Shown piece by piece: positions 10,623 to 21,382 of a DNA stretch of 64,000 nt. Under the pieces are notes generated by a model, which was not told where the DNA came from, ran no database searches, and saw only the letters and a list, made by a program, of their open reading frames with translations. Source of the DNA: Stereocaulon alpinum (lineage: Eukaryota; Ascomycota; Lecanoromycetes; Lecanorales; Stereocaulaceae). The stretch spans positions 62,001 to 126,000 of the forward strand of contig JAEUBA010000056.1 in the NCBI GenBank assembly GCA_018257865.1, written 5' to 3'. How positions within the stretch are numbered: position 1 is the stretch's first letter; each line of letters opens with the position of its first letter. Both the position numbers and the translations under genes were made by a program.

Positions 10623-12863
10623 ATGTCGGGCCTGCAAGATCTGGCCGAGGCTTTCTCTCCCTTCGATACATTGACAGATTCAGTGACCGAGCCTACTGTT
10701 GCTCGAACAGGAAACGTCTATGAGAACCTTGATGCGGTCACTAAAGAACTGTTGGCTGCGTATATAGAAGAGATGGGACCTCCGGAGCCCTGCTCACCAG
10801 CTTTTGTGGGCAAAGCAATTCAGACTCCGAAGTCTAGGTCGACAATGCACCCGCAGGGGATGCATCCGCCATTGAGGGACCTAAAAGACGTAAGAATCTT
10901 GGAGCTTCATCCTGGAAATTCTAAAGACGACCTAAATTGCACCCTGCATGTTTGCTCGCTTGGCTTCGAGTTGCCTCCAGCTCCTGAAGAAGGGCTTTAC
11001 TGGTACGATAGATGCGCGTTCGCCATATCTCGTGAAAACCATGATTTGCTCTGGTACACAGCTCTATCATATGTGTGGGGAGCTCCAATTTTTGAGAGAC
11101 CTCTCACATGCAATGGATACCCAACAGCCATCACACATAACCTCGACCTTGCACTCCGTCATGTCAGGCGGTCTGATTCTCCAGTCAACCTTTGGGTCGA
11201 TCAAATTTGCATCAATCAAGATGACCTGAAAGAAAAGGGTCAGCAAGTCAACCTCATGAGCAGAATATACCGGCGGTCTTGGGTCACTGTGGTCTGGCTT
11301 GGAGAAGAAGCCGACAATAGCAGCGAGGCACTTGAGTCGATGCGCGATTTCAACACTGTCTTCCAGTATGAATTGAATGAATGGGCTCCTGACACGGACT
11401 TCTTCGCCAAAAATGGGTTGCCGGTACCTTGTTCACAGCAGTGGCAAGACCTCAGTGATCTTTTGGCTCGGCCCTGGTTTCAGCGTGTTTGGGTCATTCA
11501 GGAGGTAAACACCCTCTCAATTGTCTGTTCTTCTACGGCTAAGGATATATTGCGAGACTACTTCCGAGCACCAATGTTTCTTTGTTTCTCCTTCGAAAGC
11601 TGTTCCAGCTTCAACTGTATTCGCTTCGGTTGTATGCTAACGCCCAAGCCGCGGTAGGTCGCGTTGTCTACCAACGTCGAAGTGCTCTGCGGCCAAAAAT
11701 GTATCTCCTGGGCTGACATCAGCGTATTTGCCCGCCATGTAGCTCGCCAAGATCTTATGCAGTACCTCGATATTCTGAGTGAGGTTGCTGGAGATGTTTC
11801 CGACTCTGGCATTGACCGAATTAACAAGATTGATGGTGTCAAAGAGTACACTAAGATAAACATCAGCCCCGATTATCAGTCTGGACTCCTCAGCCATTTG
11901 GTAGTATGTCGCGGCTCCAAGGCCACAGACATTCGCGACAAGGTCTTTGCAGTAATGGGTATCAAACCATCTGTTTTGAAAGCTGACTATTCCACGCCAG
12001 TAAGCGATGTGTACATTGAAGCTGCTAAGACTGTCAATTCACAGGAATTAATTAGTCTGCTGTGTTGCGTGGATCACCCCGAACAAGTATCTGGTCTTCC
12101 GTCTTGGGTACCAGACTGGAGTACCCCTCGCCACACCACCACGTTAGGGTACCAAGGGAAACATCACGGAGTTTACAAGGCCTCCGGAGAAATTGGAGCG
12201 TTAACAGAGTTCTCCATGTATGGGAAATCACTCGCCATTCCCGGAATATTGTTTGACAAGATCACTGCTACAGGCCAGATCGTTGCAAATTCTGCACTCG
12301 TGGACCTGCGTCACTCTGGATCTCGAACCAACCAATTCATCATCGAAAGCGTTGACCTGGCCGATGAACACTGCCAAGCACAGTCACCATATTCTGCCCT
12401 CTTCTCAGCCTTCTGCCATACTCTCATCGCTGGAAAGGATCATACTGGCGTCATGAAAGTTCCATTCGATGAATACGCTCCAATTTTCGCTTTGCTCATT
12501 GAAACTGCTTCCTATCGGTATTTTACGTTTCCAGGCCAACCCACCTTCAAGCGAAAACTGACCCTGGCGAATCTGAACGTCAGGCAGCCAAGCCGCATAT
12601 ATCGCAAAATGCAAATAGCATTCAAAGCAGCTGTGGAAGGAAGGAGGTTCGCAGTCACGAGCAAAGGCTATATGGGTCTTGTGCCTAGAACGACTGAGAT
12701 TGGTGATAGTGTTTGTGTTTTTTTGGGTAGTCATATACCGTTTGTGGTGAGGAGCAGGGGTGGTGGAGAGTTTGAGCTTGTGGGCGAGTGTTATGTTCAT
12801 GGGATTATGGATGGTGAGGTTATGGCTATGGATCTGAAGAAGCAGGATGTTGTCTTGGTGTAG
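10623..12863 (+). CDS. HET-domain protein (heterokaryon incompatibility type)
   Basis: Two exons, 10623..11504 and 11658..12863, with a 153-nt intron, encode 695 aa. The splice joins VWVIQE to VALSTNVEVLCG in phase, restoring a conserved HET block. The HET domain spans about residues 140-310: YTALSYVWGAP, then VNLWVDQICINQDD, QQVNLMSRIYRRSWVTVVWL and RPWFQRVWVIQE. The second exon carries the usual tail: RGSKATDIRDKVFAVMGI, DYSTPVSDVYIEAA, LPSWVPDWS, and a C-terminal region (GYMGLVPRTTEIGDSVCVFL) found in many HET proteins. HET proteins act in non-self recognition and can trigger cell death on hyphal fusion, but most family members are untested. The frame is intact. It stands alone beside a broken gene and a MITE-like element, as expected for a fast-evolving accessory locus. 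Confidence 0.93.
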
Positions 12864-13206
12864 TGGGAGGCTAGAGATGTCCACTCCTTAGGGGACTCGG
12901 GCGGTTGAGTCGCGCGATCTGGCTTGTGCCGACGACGGTATTGCAATGAGAGAGGCACGCAAAGCTCGGACTATACAGAACAGGTTAAGCCAAGCTTGTG
13001 AGGAGGACAGGGAAACAAAAGGGCTGAAAGCGCCGTGCAGCTCAACGCAGACTGATAGGGAAGGAAAGGTTCAAAGTCAGGACGTGAGATCTGGGAACTC
13101 ATTCAGAGCAGTGAAGGCTAGGCATGACTGCATATTGCTACAATTGCAAAGGCATCTTTTCCGGATGTCTCTCACACTACAAGATGCAAGGACAGAAACA
13201 TTCCAT
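12864..13206. other. Short gap between convergent genes
   Basis: It holds the 3' ends of the HET gene and of the leftward MCC beta gene. No other feature is seen; open frames here run into the antisense of MCC beta. Confidence 0.4.
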
Positions 13207-15252
13207 TCACATCCTAAACACCCCAAACCGACTCCTCTCCCTCCAATCCCCCGCACCCGCACCCGCCCTGCCCTCCCCCTCAGAAGAAGAAGACATCGCA
13301 GCCCTCAACCCCAGCCCCAGCACCCGCCTCGTATGCGCAGGCGGTATAACACCATCATCCCACAACCTCGCCGACGAAAATACCGCATCGCTCTCCCGCT
13401 CAATACGGTCTTTGAGTTCCGGGTCGACGGTCTTGCCGACTGCTTCCATTACGGAGGAGAGTTGCTCGGGACCCATGACGCTTGTTTTGGCGTTGGGCCA
13501 TGTCCAGAGGAAACGGGGGGAGTAGGCGCGTCCGCTGTAGTAGCGGGGGTCAGTGTTTTGAGTTTGGAAGGTGTAGGGTTGTAGGGGAATAGGGTGCGAG
13601 GGACTCACCACATCCCGTAGTTACCTGCACCAGCGCTCGCGCCCACCACGACTGTGAATTTCGGCACATCAGCACAAGCGACTGCGGTGACTAGCTTTGC
13701 GCCATTTTTCGCGATGCCGCCTTTTTCGGCGTCGGCGCCGACCATGAAGCCGCTTATGTTTTGGAGGAAGAGGAGGGGGATGGCGCGTTGGGCGCAGAGC
13801 TGGATGAAGTGGGCGCCTTTGAGGGAGGAGGAGGAGAAGAGGATGCCGTTGTTGGCGAGGATTCCGATTTGTTGGTTGTAGATGCGTGCGAAGCCTAGGT
13901 CACTGTGTCAGTTGATGATGACTTGAATGGGAGTGAGGGAGGGGGGCGCACCGGTTACTAGGGTGGTGCCGTAGTCTTTTTTGAATTCGGCGAATTCGCT
14001 GCCGTCGACTATTCTTGCGATTATCTCGTGGGCTGGTATTTGTTTCCTAAGATTCGTCCCTACGATGCCTGCGAGCTCTTCGGGATCATGTAGTGGTTCC
14101 TTGAATGGTGTTTCGCGTCTTTCCGTCCGCGGCCAATTCAAATTGCCTATCGATCTTCGTGCAAGTACCAATGCGTGTGCGTCGTCTACAGCCAAGTAAT
14201 CCGTCACGCCTGAAATCGAGCTGTGTAATTTCCCTCCTCCCAAGTCCTCAGCTGAGACGATCTCGCCCGTGGCGGCTTTGACGAGTGGTGGTCCTGCGAG
14301 GAAAATCGTGCCTTGGTTCTCTACTATTATCGATTCGTCGGACATGGCTGGTACGTAGGCGCCGCCTGCGGTGCAGGGGCCCATTACGACTGCGATTTGA
14401 GGGATGCCCATTGAGCTCACTGGGTATGTTAGCGTAAGGGAGACGTGAAGGGTGTGGTAGGCACACTTCTTGCTTGGTTGTAGAAGATCCGTCCGAAGTG
14501 GTCGCGGTCTGGGAAGACGTCTGCTTGGTGGGGGAGGTTGGCGCCGCCGGAGTCGACGAGGTAGATGCAGGGTAGTCCTGGGAGACTTAGCCTGAATACA
14601 GGGAAGTATAGGGGTGTATGTACGGTTCTCTTGAGCTATAGCCTGCGCTCGTAGATGCTTCTTGACGGTGATTGGATAGTAGGTGCCTCCCTTGACCCTA
14701 TCGATATAAGCTATGTGCGACTTGCAAGGCGGGGATGAACATACGTGCTATCGTTTGCAACAATCATGCAAGAAACGCCTTGGACCATCCCAACGCCCGT
14801 TATGATGCCACCAGCTGGTACTTCGTCACTACCATACATCTCGTGACCAGCAAGAGATGAAAGCTCCAGGAATGGGCTTCCTACGTCTATCAATGCTGTG
14901 ACTCGGCTACGCTCCGCGTGTCAGCCTAGCCAGTCGACCAAGTGGCGACATACTCGCGTGGCAGCATCTTTCCCCTGGCTATATGCTTCTCCCTCGCTTT
15001 TGCTGAACCGCCTCCTTCGATCTTCTTGTGTAGCGCTTCCATCCGCGCCATGACTTCTCCCATTTGTCTTGCATTTTCTGTGTAGTCATTTGACGACTTA
15101 TCTACGTTTGAGGGGAGGACGGAAAGAGCTGAGGCATGGTGGTTGTAGGTATGGGTTGCTATTGCTCGCAGTTGTCCCTGTGGACATATTGCTGGTATGG
15201 CGCGGAGACATGTTCTGTAGGGGCGCGAGGAAAGGCAGGGTCGGGGAATCAT
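13207..15252 (-). CDS. MCCB: Methylcrotonyl-CoA carboxylase beta subunit, mitochondrial
   Basis: Seven exons encode 575 aa: 15252..14954, 14906..14745, 14697..14624, 14577..14467, 14419..13952, 13894..13609 and 13534..13207. Introns are 46-74 nt, and every junction keeps phase across conserved blocks. The product is the carboxyltransferase half of 3-methylcrotonyl-CoA carboxylase, which acts in mitochondrial leucine breakdown with the biotinylated alpha subunit (not in this window). A basic N-terminal presequence is followed by LPRDRVTALIDVGSPFLELS, LPCIYLVDSGGANLP, VFPDRDHFGRIFYNQARMSS, VVMGPCTAGGAYVPAMSDE, GILANNGILFSS, FLQNISGFMVG and GASAGAGNYGMCGRAYSPRF; it ends RFGVFRM as family members do. 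A closer AG lies upstream in the third intron, but only the later one keeps the frame. Identification is firm. Confidence 0.97.
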
Positions 15253-15835
15253 CGTTCATGCATTATCATGACTATTCCGTGGAAGATTTTCACATTCTAC
15301 AGAATGTCAATTGATACTCCACGAACCTGATGTTGCGCCTGACAGTACTTTGGAGCTGTCCATTTCTGGAGGTTGAGTACCAATGGCGGAATAAAAGCCG
15401 ACATTAAGCGCGTCCAAGCGCCACAGGACAGTTGTGAAGACAAAGCACCTCACAGAGGCTCATTCGCATTGATTCTGGCGTTTTCTAATTCGGATGAGTC
15501 TCCTGCCTAGAAATTATTATCCAAACACATTTGGCTTTGCAAGCACGTAATTCCGCTGCCATCAACAGGATCACTACGTAGAACTAGTGGATATTCCACA
15601 TTTACCTTTGGGTCACCCAATCAATCAAGGATATGCTGCTGTGATTGCAAAGCATGGGATCGAAGCGGTAGCAGAGGACAGCTCTGCGTAGTGGAACATT
15701 TGACCTGTTCATCCAAGAATACACCACTTTTCGAGCCTGCAAAGTTCGCCCAATTTGGTTATCCTCACCGATCGATAACGCCTTTGAAATGCAAGGCATA
15801 CCCTAGTCCTAGATATGCTCTCAAAAAACAAAGCT
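15253..15835. other. Interval between MCC beta and the small mitochondrial gene
   Basis: It should hold the MCC beta promoter and the 3' end of the small gene to its right. No other gene is seen. Confidence 0.4.
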
Positions 15836-16403
15836 CTAAAGTCCTGCCTTCGCTGCCCTCGCTTTCGCAATGAGTTCTGCTTCCTCAGCCTTCTGCTTCT
15901 CAGTCTCTTCTGCTTCTCTATCGCCTCTAAGCCGCTCCAGCGCCTGGCGTTCACCTTACCATCATGTCAGCCATTAACGATGAAGATGATAAACAGACAA
16001 TCTTACCTAGAATTCTCTTTTGCATGGCATGGCCGGATTCCGAGGTAGAGGTTGGAAGGAAATAGTAAAGCCCAATCATAGTCAGTAGTACTCCTGCGCC
16101 AATGATCCTATAACGATTATTATGTTATTGGCTTGTATATTGAATATAAAAACTTGGAATGTATATGAGCTCGAGCGACAAGGCTTACCACATCTCTGGG
16201 CCCAGAATACCGCCTGGTGAGGAAGGGCCAGCTTCAGGTGAGTCCTGAGGGACGCCGCAGGCCCGGTTAATTTTTGGAGGACGGTACGGTTCATGTTTCG
16301 CTTCTCGAAGGGCCAGTAAGGTCGAAAGGTGTCTTGATGAGGTTGCAGCGAATAGTCGCGTTTGGTTGATAAGAGACACACATTTGGCGAAAGGGCGCAA
16401 CAT
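15836..16403 (-). CDS. Small single-span mitochondrial membrane protein
   Basis: Three exons (16403..16189, 16107..16007, 15954..15836; introns 81 and 52 nt) encode 144 aa. The N-terminus is a typical mitochondrial presequence (MLRPFAKCVSLINQTRLFAA, then SSRHLSTL). A short proline-rich stretch and GGILGPEMW lead into one hydrophobic helix (WIIGAGVLLTMIGLYYF, about residues 72-88). The C-terminal third is a charged helix rich in Glu, Lys and Ala (RQALERLRGDREAEETEKQK) ending in ARAAKAGL. This layout suggests an inner-membrane protein with a soluble helical tail, such as a respiratory accessory or assembly subunit. I do not recognise the family, so no name is given. The start is fixed by the presequence, and both splices keep one frame to the stop. 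Confidence 0.8.
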
Positions 16404-17467
16404 TAATCAGGACATTTTCAGTCAATCGTGGCACGGCACAAACTGTTATCAGATATAGTTGGATACACAGACAATGCCGGAGAAGTTGAGCTCTTGCTTC
16501 AGTGAATTAAATAGCATTGATACAAATTTTGAAGTTTTGCAAACACCCTGCAGTTAGGGTAAAAGCCTATGACATAGTGCCTAGAGGGCGAGAGAACTCA
16601 TCACAGAGAGGTATTTTGTATCCCTCAAACAAAGACTAGTGCTAGCTTGACACATCCAGCCACGGTGCAATCGGCGATTTACTGGCTTCCCTTGCAGTTC
16701 GCAAGATAAGATAAAAGCCCGCGTCCTCCAGTTGGACTTCACAGCAATAGCATTGATATACTAAATTGCCACCCGCCCGGGCCGCCCTGAACAAGCCCCT
16801 AAAGCTGATCACCTGGGAGTCAGATTTTATCCCCGGAATATGCGGCTTCTACCCTGTTCCTCCCGGAGGAGCCGAATTAGGGCTCGATGACAAGTGTAGG
16901 GGGTGAGTCTCGGCCGACCCCACTAGCCGAGCCTCAATTACCCCCTGAGCCACGGTGCTACGTATCAATTTCCCCTGATTATAGGAGACCGTTTGGATGC
17001 CTGCATAATTTTCCGCTACCAGGTTTCATTCCCGCATGCTCAGGGCATTTGTTCGTCTTGGGAAATTCAGGCCAAACTAGAAAAACCATTCGAATGGCCC
17101 GGCAACTCCTATCTCTGCACAAACAGTCTCTAGGTCAATCTTCGTGGACAATGTACTTCCTTTGCTATCCAATGACATAATGCAGCAGACCTTTCATGAC
17201 ACCTCTCAACCGCTTGAAATCATACGTTGTGTTATTCAGTCACCCGCCCTCCTAGAACCTGGCCCCCATTTCCTGTCCCCTCAGGCCAACGCTCTGTGTC
17301 AACCTCCTCTTCCTACCCTGTGGATGCCTGAACTCGGCTGGCATTTCGACCCCAGTAGCATCGAGAACCTCTGTCGAGTGGACTACCGGATATGGCTGTG
17401 GTCTCTCGAGGGGTGCACCGGCCGGGAGGATCAGTGGCCGTGGGAAGCATGCTGCTATTGCCGCCTA
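16404..17467. other. Gene-free interval
   Basis: There is a GC-richer part around 16760-17450 with proline-rich accidental frames on both strands. No conserved domain, RNA gene or repeat was recognised. Confidence 0.4.
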
Positions 17468-17717
17468 CTAGACATAAGCATCTGAGAATGTGGCATCGAG
17501 TAAGAATATGCAAAGTCGCTGAGTTGAACGGCAATATGGGCGGGTAGTGAGAAGCAATCATCTTGGAAGACAATCCACTTACCTCTGAAACGCCTTCCGC
17601 GCGTAGGGCATTGATCTCTTCCAGCTTATGCTCGGAGAAAGGCATCGGAGAGGTATGAGAAGGAACGGCGAGGAAAGCGAGGGCTGTAAGCAAGCTGCTC
17701 AAGGTACTTAGATGCAT
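17468..17717 (-). CDS. Candidate small secreted peptide
   Basis: From the ATG at 17717 the first 24 residues look like a signal peptide (MHLSTLSSLLTALAFLAVPS), followed by a short charged helix (FSEHKLEEINALRAEGVSE). A strong donor (GTAAGT) follows at 17582. Splicing to the AG at 17519-17520 (64-nt intron) gives 61 aa ending ATFSDAYV. If unspliced, the frame stays open to 17313 and adds a tail with five cysteines. Either form would be a short secreted protein. I recognise no family, and the gene rests on the signal peptide and donor only. Confidence 0.35.
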
Positions 17718-18468
17718 TTTCTGGAGGATATTCCGGAAAGAAGTATCTGGGGGCGACCGGGAATCCAGGGGCGAGGGATCCCACACCCCATATAAGACTT
17801 GAACCAACATTGCCGTAAGAGGGGTCGCATGAGCGTCCAGTGCAAGGTCAGATGGCATCTCGGTGGTTATTGCATGAAACTCGCTTAGAGCATTCCTCGT
17901 ACGGCCGAGACCTATATGTGCAAGGGGTTGGCAATTTTCGTCCCGGGGCCGCCACCCAGCGACCCCACAAGTGAAGAAGATATCTCATGATGCTCATAGT
18001 TTTCGTAAAGAATTTACGGAGGAAGCTTGGTTACCCTTCGCTCAACCTCTTGTTTGGTCCGTACTGGATGGACAAATCTTATTGAATAGGCAACAGTGCT
18101 CGCTGCCAGTAGCTAACCCTTGCGCTCATTGACTTGGCTGCCTTCAACAGCGTCATTATTGTGCGATTGCTCAGCCCTTGCTTTTCTCTGGAGTACGAAG
18201 TTAGGCGAGGAAAGGCGAGGAAAGGCGAGGAGTCCGGCAGTATTCTCAACGAGATGCCATCAATGTTTTCTTACATGCTTTCCAAAAAAAAATACACCAA
18301 CGTCCAGGCCATTCCTCACATAGAGCCTTTGTCGCTATGAGATCTTCTAGGCTGCTCACTGACATACCTATCTAGTACTGGTCAGCCTCTTAAATGTGGT
18401 CTTGTATCTTTGTGATGTGTGGGAAGACTATGCTACCCTTCGTTGGCTGAATGCGCAACCAAAGCGTC
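17718..18468. other. Gene-free interval with a short tandem repeat
   Basis: Nothing coding is seen. A 10-bp tandem repeat lies at 18201-18231 and is listed separately. Confidence 0.4.
18201..18231. repeat. 10-bp tandem repeat, three copies
   Basis: The unit aggcgaggaa repeats about three times with no spacer. No function is apparent. Confidence 0.85.
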
Positions 18469-19608
18469 TCAAGACGGTAGCTTACAACGGAGGAAATTCC
18501 AAGAACCTTGCAGAAAGAAACTAGCCCAATGGTAGGGATCACGCTCGCTCTCCGCTTCATTGAAAAGAACAGCAATGCTGCCCTTTTGCACAGCCACCGC
18601 GAGATCCACTTGGGCAATCGGATCGATAGAGTCTCTCAATTGCTCAACGACATAAGCATGGAAAGCACTCGCAAGCTTCATGCAATTATCTGCATCGATC
18701 ATCCAGGGTTCTGAAACCACTGTCCCTACACCAGCACAGTGGAAAGCTGCCGTCAGTCCAAGCGGGTCATCGGAGTCTGATTAACGCGCACGATCACTAT
18801 TGCAATCCATCGCCATCATGTGGAAACCAATCTGGAACTCGTTGTTGCAGATCTCGTCCGCTGTCGGCTAATTTGGGGGGGGGGGGGTTCCTTTGGGATA
18901 TTCAAGGACGAGATGATGTTCCAAAGGTAAGGGATCGTTTCCATTGAAGATGACGTGGCCTTGACCATGTATGATACCTGCCTGGGCCCCGAGATATGCG
19001 AGGTCTTCCTTTGTACATTTATAAGTCGTAATTGCGGAGTTACTTGCTACATTTGCGAGTCTCTGCACCGACTGTGCTGCCTTGTCGTCCTCGCCCAGTG
19101 TATGAGAGATGACGGCACGTAATACATTCTCCTTCTGACAAGGCTAGGCGAGATAAACCTGGCGCTTTAGTGGAGAACTGGGCGCCACTGAATCAAGTGG
19201 CATCGGAAGCCTCAAGGTGACTGCTGAGAAAGAAACGGTACCCGAGTCTATCAAGGACGGCAACGATAAGATCACAGGCGGTTTGAAGCTGAGGATTCGG
19301 TACTGCAAATCTTGATCGACGATAAGAGGTTGGTGGATCGCGCCATGATCGAGAACTTCTCGGTGCCAATCATCTTTACGTGCAAGCCCAATCGCACATT
19401 CTAATCTCGCGTTCGAGCGGAAGCCGACCTAGAGTGGCACGCCTGGGTTAAGCCAGTATCTAGTAGGGAGGATGATCCTGTGCTTTTCGATCTCGATAGA
19501 TAGAGGGAAGAGAATCTCAGGAGCGGTCACTCAGTCGAGGTCGACTTGAAAGCCGTTGTGGACTTCGAAAGCTTGACACGTCTTAAGCAGTATGGTGGTG
19601 TCTTCCAT
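18469..19608 (-). pseudogene. Decayed CHAT-domain (caspase-like) gene
   Basis: One minus-strand frame runs from an ATG at 19608 (MEDTTILLKTCQAFEV) to 18469, about 380 codons, interrupted by five stops and no frameshift: TGA 19531-19533, TAG 19429-19431, TAG 19144-19146, TAG 18868-18870 and TAA 18781-18783. The C-terminal half matches the CHAT peptidase fold: IIHGQGHVIFNGNDPLPLEH holds the catalytic-type His, PTADEICNNEFQ follows, MDCNS sits where CHAT proteins have the catalytic Cys, then DPLGLTAAFHCAGVGTVVSE, PWMIDADNCMKLASAFHA, and the terminal DPYHWASFFLQGSW. CHAT proteins in fungi are usually long TPR-CHAT proteins, some linked to proteolysis or programmed death in other kingdoms. The N-terminal part here is short, so the repeats are missing or lost. 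A 13-G tract (18875-18887) lies inside. Confidence 0.75.
18875..18887. repeat. Homopolymer tract of 13 G
   Basis: Thirteen consecutive G on the plus strand inside the CHAT pseudogene, read there as proline codons. Its length may be affected by sequencing error, but the frame is the same on both sides. Confidence 0.9.
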
Positions 19609-20248
19609 CCATCCCCCTTGGATTAAAGCCAATGAGTATCCACTTCAACATTCAACACTTCTACAGCACTAAAACAGCAGTACGAGTATGATAATGTGGT
19701 CCATCTAAGCCACCATCCGAGAAAAAGATCTTAGCGTGGCCATCAAGCGAGTGGTGTTGTGGAAGTTGACATGAAGCGACGTGTTGTCCTCCACCAATGA
19801 CCCTTCTTGAACAGCCCATTGCCGGAAGCTTTTCGGCCGTCATAGTTATCTAACAGAAGTAATAGTACCACAGTAATGTGATGTTGGTCAAGGTATCGTA
19901 GTCTGCCACTGTACTTATAGAGACGTACGATGAGTGAACATGGTGGAGGGAGAACCCTTACCACCCGCCCCAAGGGCAGAGACGCATAGACCCCCAGAGA
20001 GCCCTAGAGTCGCCCTCCTAGCGCCTCGCTGGCAATGCCCAGGGCCGAACTTTATGGCTCAATATAACCATGACTCGGGCTCCGCGGGCTTCAGCCCTAG
20101 GTATGGAAGCTTAGGGAGCTAGGTAGGGTTTGCTTGGCGCTTCGCTTTCTTACTAGCTGCTGGAGATTCTAGGTTGATAGATCACAGTGCTTCATGCTAT
20201 GCTTCTACAGCGTTCGTTCCATGATGGCTTTGACATCTGAAGTTCACA
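19609..20248. other. Interval between the CHAT pseudogene and MTG1
   Basis: No coding frame is recognised. A GC-rich stretch lies around 19960-20130. The right end should include the MTG1 promoter. Confidence 0.4.
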
Positions 20249-21352
20249 ATGTCCTCATTCGTACCAAGGAGAGTCTTTCCCAACCTCGACTCGCTCCCTC
20301 GATCCTACTTCCTCGGGCACCATCGCGCTGGCTTGGACAAGATGAAGACCATGCTCACCTACATAGACCTCGTTATCGAATGCCGAGACTACCGTGTCCC
20401 ACTCACCTCCCGCAATCCTTTGTTTGAGGAGAATCTAGCTGGCCGTGAAAGATTGATTGTATACACAAAGCAAGATCTGGGCAGCAAAAGAAAGCAGCAG
20501 GATATAAATGTATGTACGCCCCGGATGTTGTGCTTCATACAATAGGGGTCGGACGGGAGTCATATGCTGACTCTAGCGGATGTAAAGAGGGAGCATGTCA
20601 TCGAAGAATGGTACCGGCCAACCTCGGTCCTCTTCTCAGACCACAAAGACAAGAGCTCGGTACGCAAAGTCCTCAATTTTGCCCGCGACCATGCTGCGAT
20701 GAAAGCCTCCCTCATGGGCTCGCGAATGTTGATAGTCGGCATGCCGAATGTGGGAAAGTCATCTCTCCTCAACGCCCTCCGCAAGGTTGGCGTCCACAAG
20801 GGAAAGGCTGCACACACTGGAGCGCAACCTGGTATTACTAGGAAGATTGGGACTACGGTGAAGATCCTCGAGGGGGATGAGAATAGTGAGGGCGTCTACT
20901 TGATGGATACGCCCGGGGTTTTTATTCCTTATGTGCCCAACGCAGAATCAATGCTCAAATTGGCCCTCTGTGGAAGCGTGAAAGACACTATCATTGCTCC
21001 GACAACTCTGGCAGACTACTTGTTATACCAGCTGAATCTGTATGACCCTAGAATCTATTCTAGTTACGCAGACCCTACAAATGAGGTCATTGACTTCCTG
21101 AGTGCCGTGGCCTACAAGACTGGAAGGTTGCAAAAGGGAGGAACGCCGGATGTGGAGGCTGCAGCGCTGTGGATGATCCAGCGATGGAGGAACGGTCAGC
21201 TCGGTAGATTTGTACTGGACGATGTTACAGCAGAAAGCCTCGAGAGGGAGCGCAGCGATACTGAAGGGCTTGGCAGCAGCCTGAGTCATGCTCGCCGAGC
21301 AGACAAAGAAGTGAGAAGGCAAAGGTCGAAGCGAAGTCTCGAAGCTGCCTAG
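20249..21352 (+). CDS. MTG1: Mitochondrial ribosome-assembly GTPase Mtg1
   Basis: Two exons, 20249..20513 and 20577..21352, encode 346 aa. The 63-nt intron (donor GTACGC, branch GCTGAC just before CTCTAG) fixes the phase; the nearby GTATGT donor would break it. This is a circularly permuted GTPase of the YlqF/RbgA family: the G4 motif TKQD (about residues 73-76) precedes G1 (GMPNVGKSS, about 143-151), then G2 (PGITRKIGT) and G3 (DTPGVF, about 199-204). The N-terminal KMKTMLTYIDLVIECRDYRV is the family's opening. Mtg1 helps assemble the large mitochondrial ribosomal subunit at the inner membrane; yeast Mtg1 is 367 aa, close to this length. The gene ends 30 bp from the convergent unknown gene at 21383. 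Confidence 0.95.
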
Positions 21353-21382
21353 ATAAGCTACGTATTGACGTGACGCTTGTTT

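Noticed and set aside
12946..13584. A 212-codon plus-strand frame
   Set aside because: Most of it is antisense to MCC beta exon 7, and the composition is biased; no motif.
10623..20248. A secondary-metabolite or toxin gene cluster around the HET gene
   Set aside because: No polyketide synthase, peptide synthetase, terpene cyclase or cluster regulator is present; the neighbours are primary metabolism and relics.
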